A stretch of DNA of 64,000 nucleotides from NCBI RefSeq assembly GCF_044987625.1, contig NZ_JBJDSB010000005.1, forward strand, positions 124,001 to 188,000, read 5' to 3'. This DNA is from Desulfobaculum sp044987625. Its GTDB lineage: Bacteria > Desulfobacterota > Desulfovibrionia > Desulfovibrionales > Desulfovibrionaceae. Within the stretch, counting starts at the first letter, position 1. The number at the start of each line of letters is the position of its first letter. The notes beneath the pieces were generated by a model. The model was not told the origin of the DNA, searched no databases, and was given only the letters and a program-made list of their open reading frames with translations. Positions 63,780 to 64,000 of the stretch are shown here, piece after piece. Made by a program: the position numbers and the translations under genes.

Positions 63780-64000
63780 TCAACTCCCCGGATTCATTTC
63801 CTCCTTGGACTGGGGGCCGCCGTCGGCGTGCTCGGGGAGGAACTGCATGACGAGTGCGCGCAGCACGTCTCCGGGCACATACCCTACGTGGTCGACGCGC
63901 AGGGTCCCTTGTGCATCCCATACCATGAGTTTCGGAACGCCTTCCACCTCAAAATGTTTGGCAAGGCCCGGCGTAGAACGATAAATGGGAAAATTGACCT
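63780..64000 (-). CDS. Thioredoxin-fold protein, C-terminal part (partial)
   Basis: The visible 72 codons end at TGA 63780-63782. They contain FEVEGVPKLMVWDAQG, where GVP is the cis-proline loop of thioredoxin-like proteins, followed by strand and helix (LRVDHVGYVPGDVLRAL) and a polar tail. The active-site Cys motif would lie beyond the right edge. It is immediately upstream of the exported protein gene, so the two may be part of an envelope-biogenesis, redox or conjugation-type operon (inference). Confidence 0.7.
   Translation of the reverse strand, partial: VNFPIYRSTPGLAKHFEVEGVPKLMVWDAQGTLRVDHVGYVPGDVLRALVMQFLPEHADGGPQSKEEMNPGS

Overview
The window is a high-GC stretch that looks like the chromosome of a Desulfovibrio-like anaerobe (Desulfovibrionales). 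I infer this from the oorDABC-type 2-oxoacid:ferredoxin oxidoreductase, the PAS/LuxR regulators, the many receiver-domain proteins and the layout of the division cluster. No 16S rRNA or other decisive marker is present, so the taxonomy is inference. I found no tRNA, rRNA, CRISPR array, IS element or prophage.

Layout. (1) 1-11.7 kb, minus strand: a compact division and cell-wall (dcw) operon mraZ-rsmH-ftsL-ftsI-murE-murF-mraY-murD-ftsW-murG-murC, with murC cut by the left edge. Most junctions overlap or are only a few bases apart. Its promoter overlaps a 10-bp-periodic array that matches an MraZ operator. (2) 12.2-22.5 kb: an HD-GYP-type protein, a heat-shock operon cbpA-cbpM-clpB, a polysaccharide deacetylase convergent with shikimate kinase, an orphan REC-like/PAS/PAS protein, a cytochrome c'-like protein and a small unknown. 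(3) 22.7-28 kb: a 1000-residue protein of unknown function with an internal duplication, a small unknown and a CLC chloride transporter/channel with CBS domains. (4) 28.6-35 kb: a polar amino-acid ABC transporter and oorDABC. (5) 35.2-41.2 kb: an amidohydrolase, a PAS-LuxR regulator, a Nif11-domain small protein and a proVWX glycine-betaine transporter.

(6) 41.7-51.6 kb, minus strand: tetR-sulP-(pseudo-kinase/BON/receiver protein), then a sensor kinase, several single-domain receivers and a degenerate kinase. Two receiver pairs look like a tandem duplication. (7) 52.1-62.6 kb: a Tat/lipoprotein M48 protease with TPRs, an EamA exporter, a zinc-ribbon protein, a three-gene signalling operon (PAS/GAF histidine kinase, REC-HDOD, REC with degenerate HD-GYP), mntP, arsC and an HD-domain protein. 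(8) 62.6-64 kb: a hairpin-rich intergenic region, an exported protein whose C-terminal half has its own strong ribosome-binding site, and the end of a thioredoxin-fold protein cut by the right edge.

The least explained items are the duplicated 1000-residue protein (22711-25713), the SulP-linked receiver cluster (41.7-51.6 kb), the Nif11 gene beside proVWX and the composite frame at the right end.
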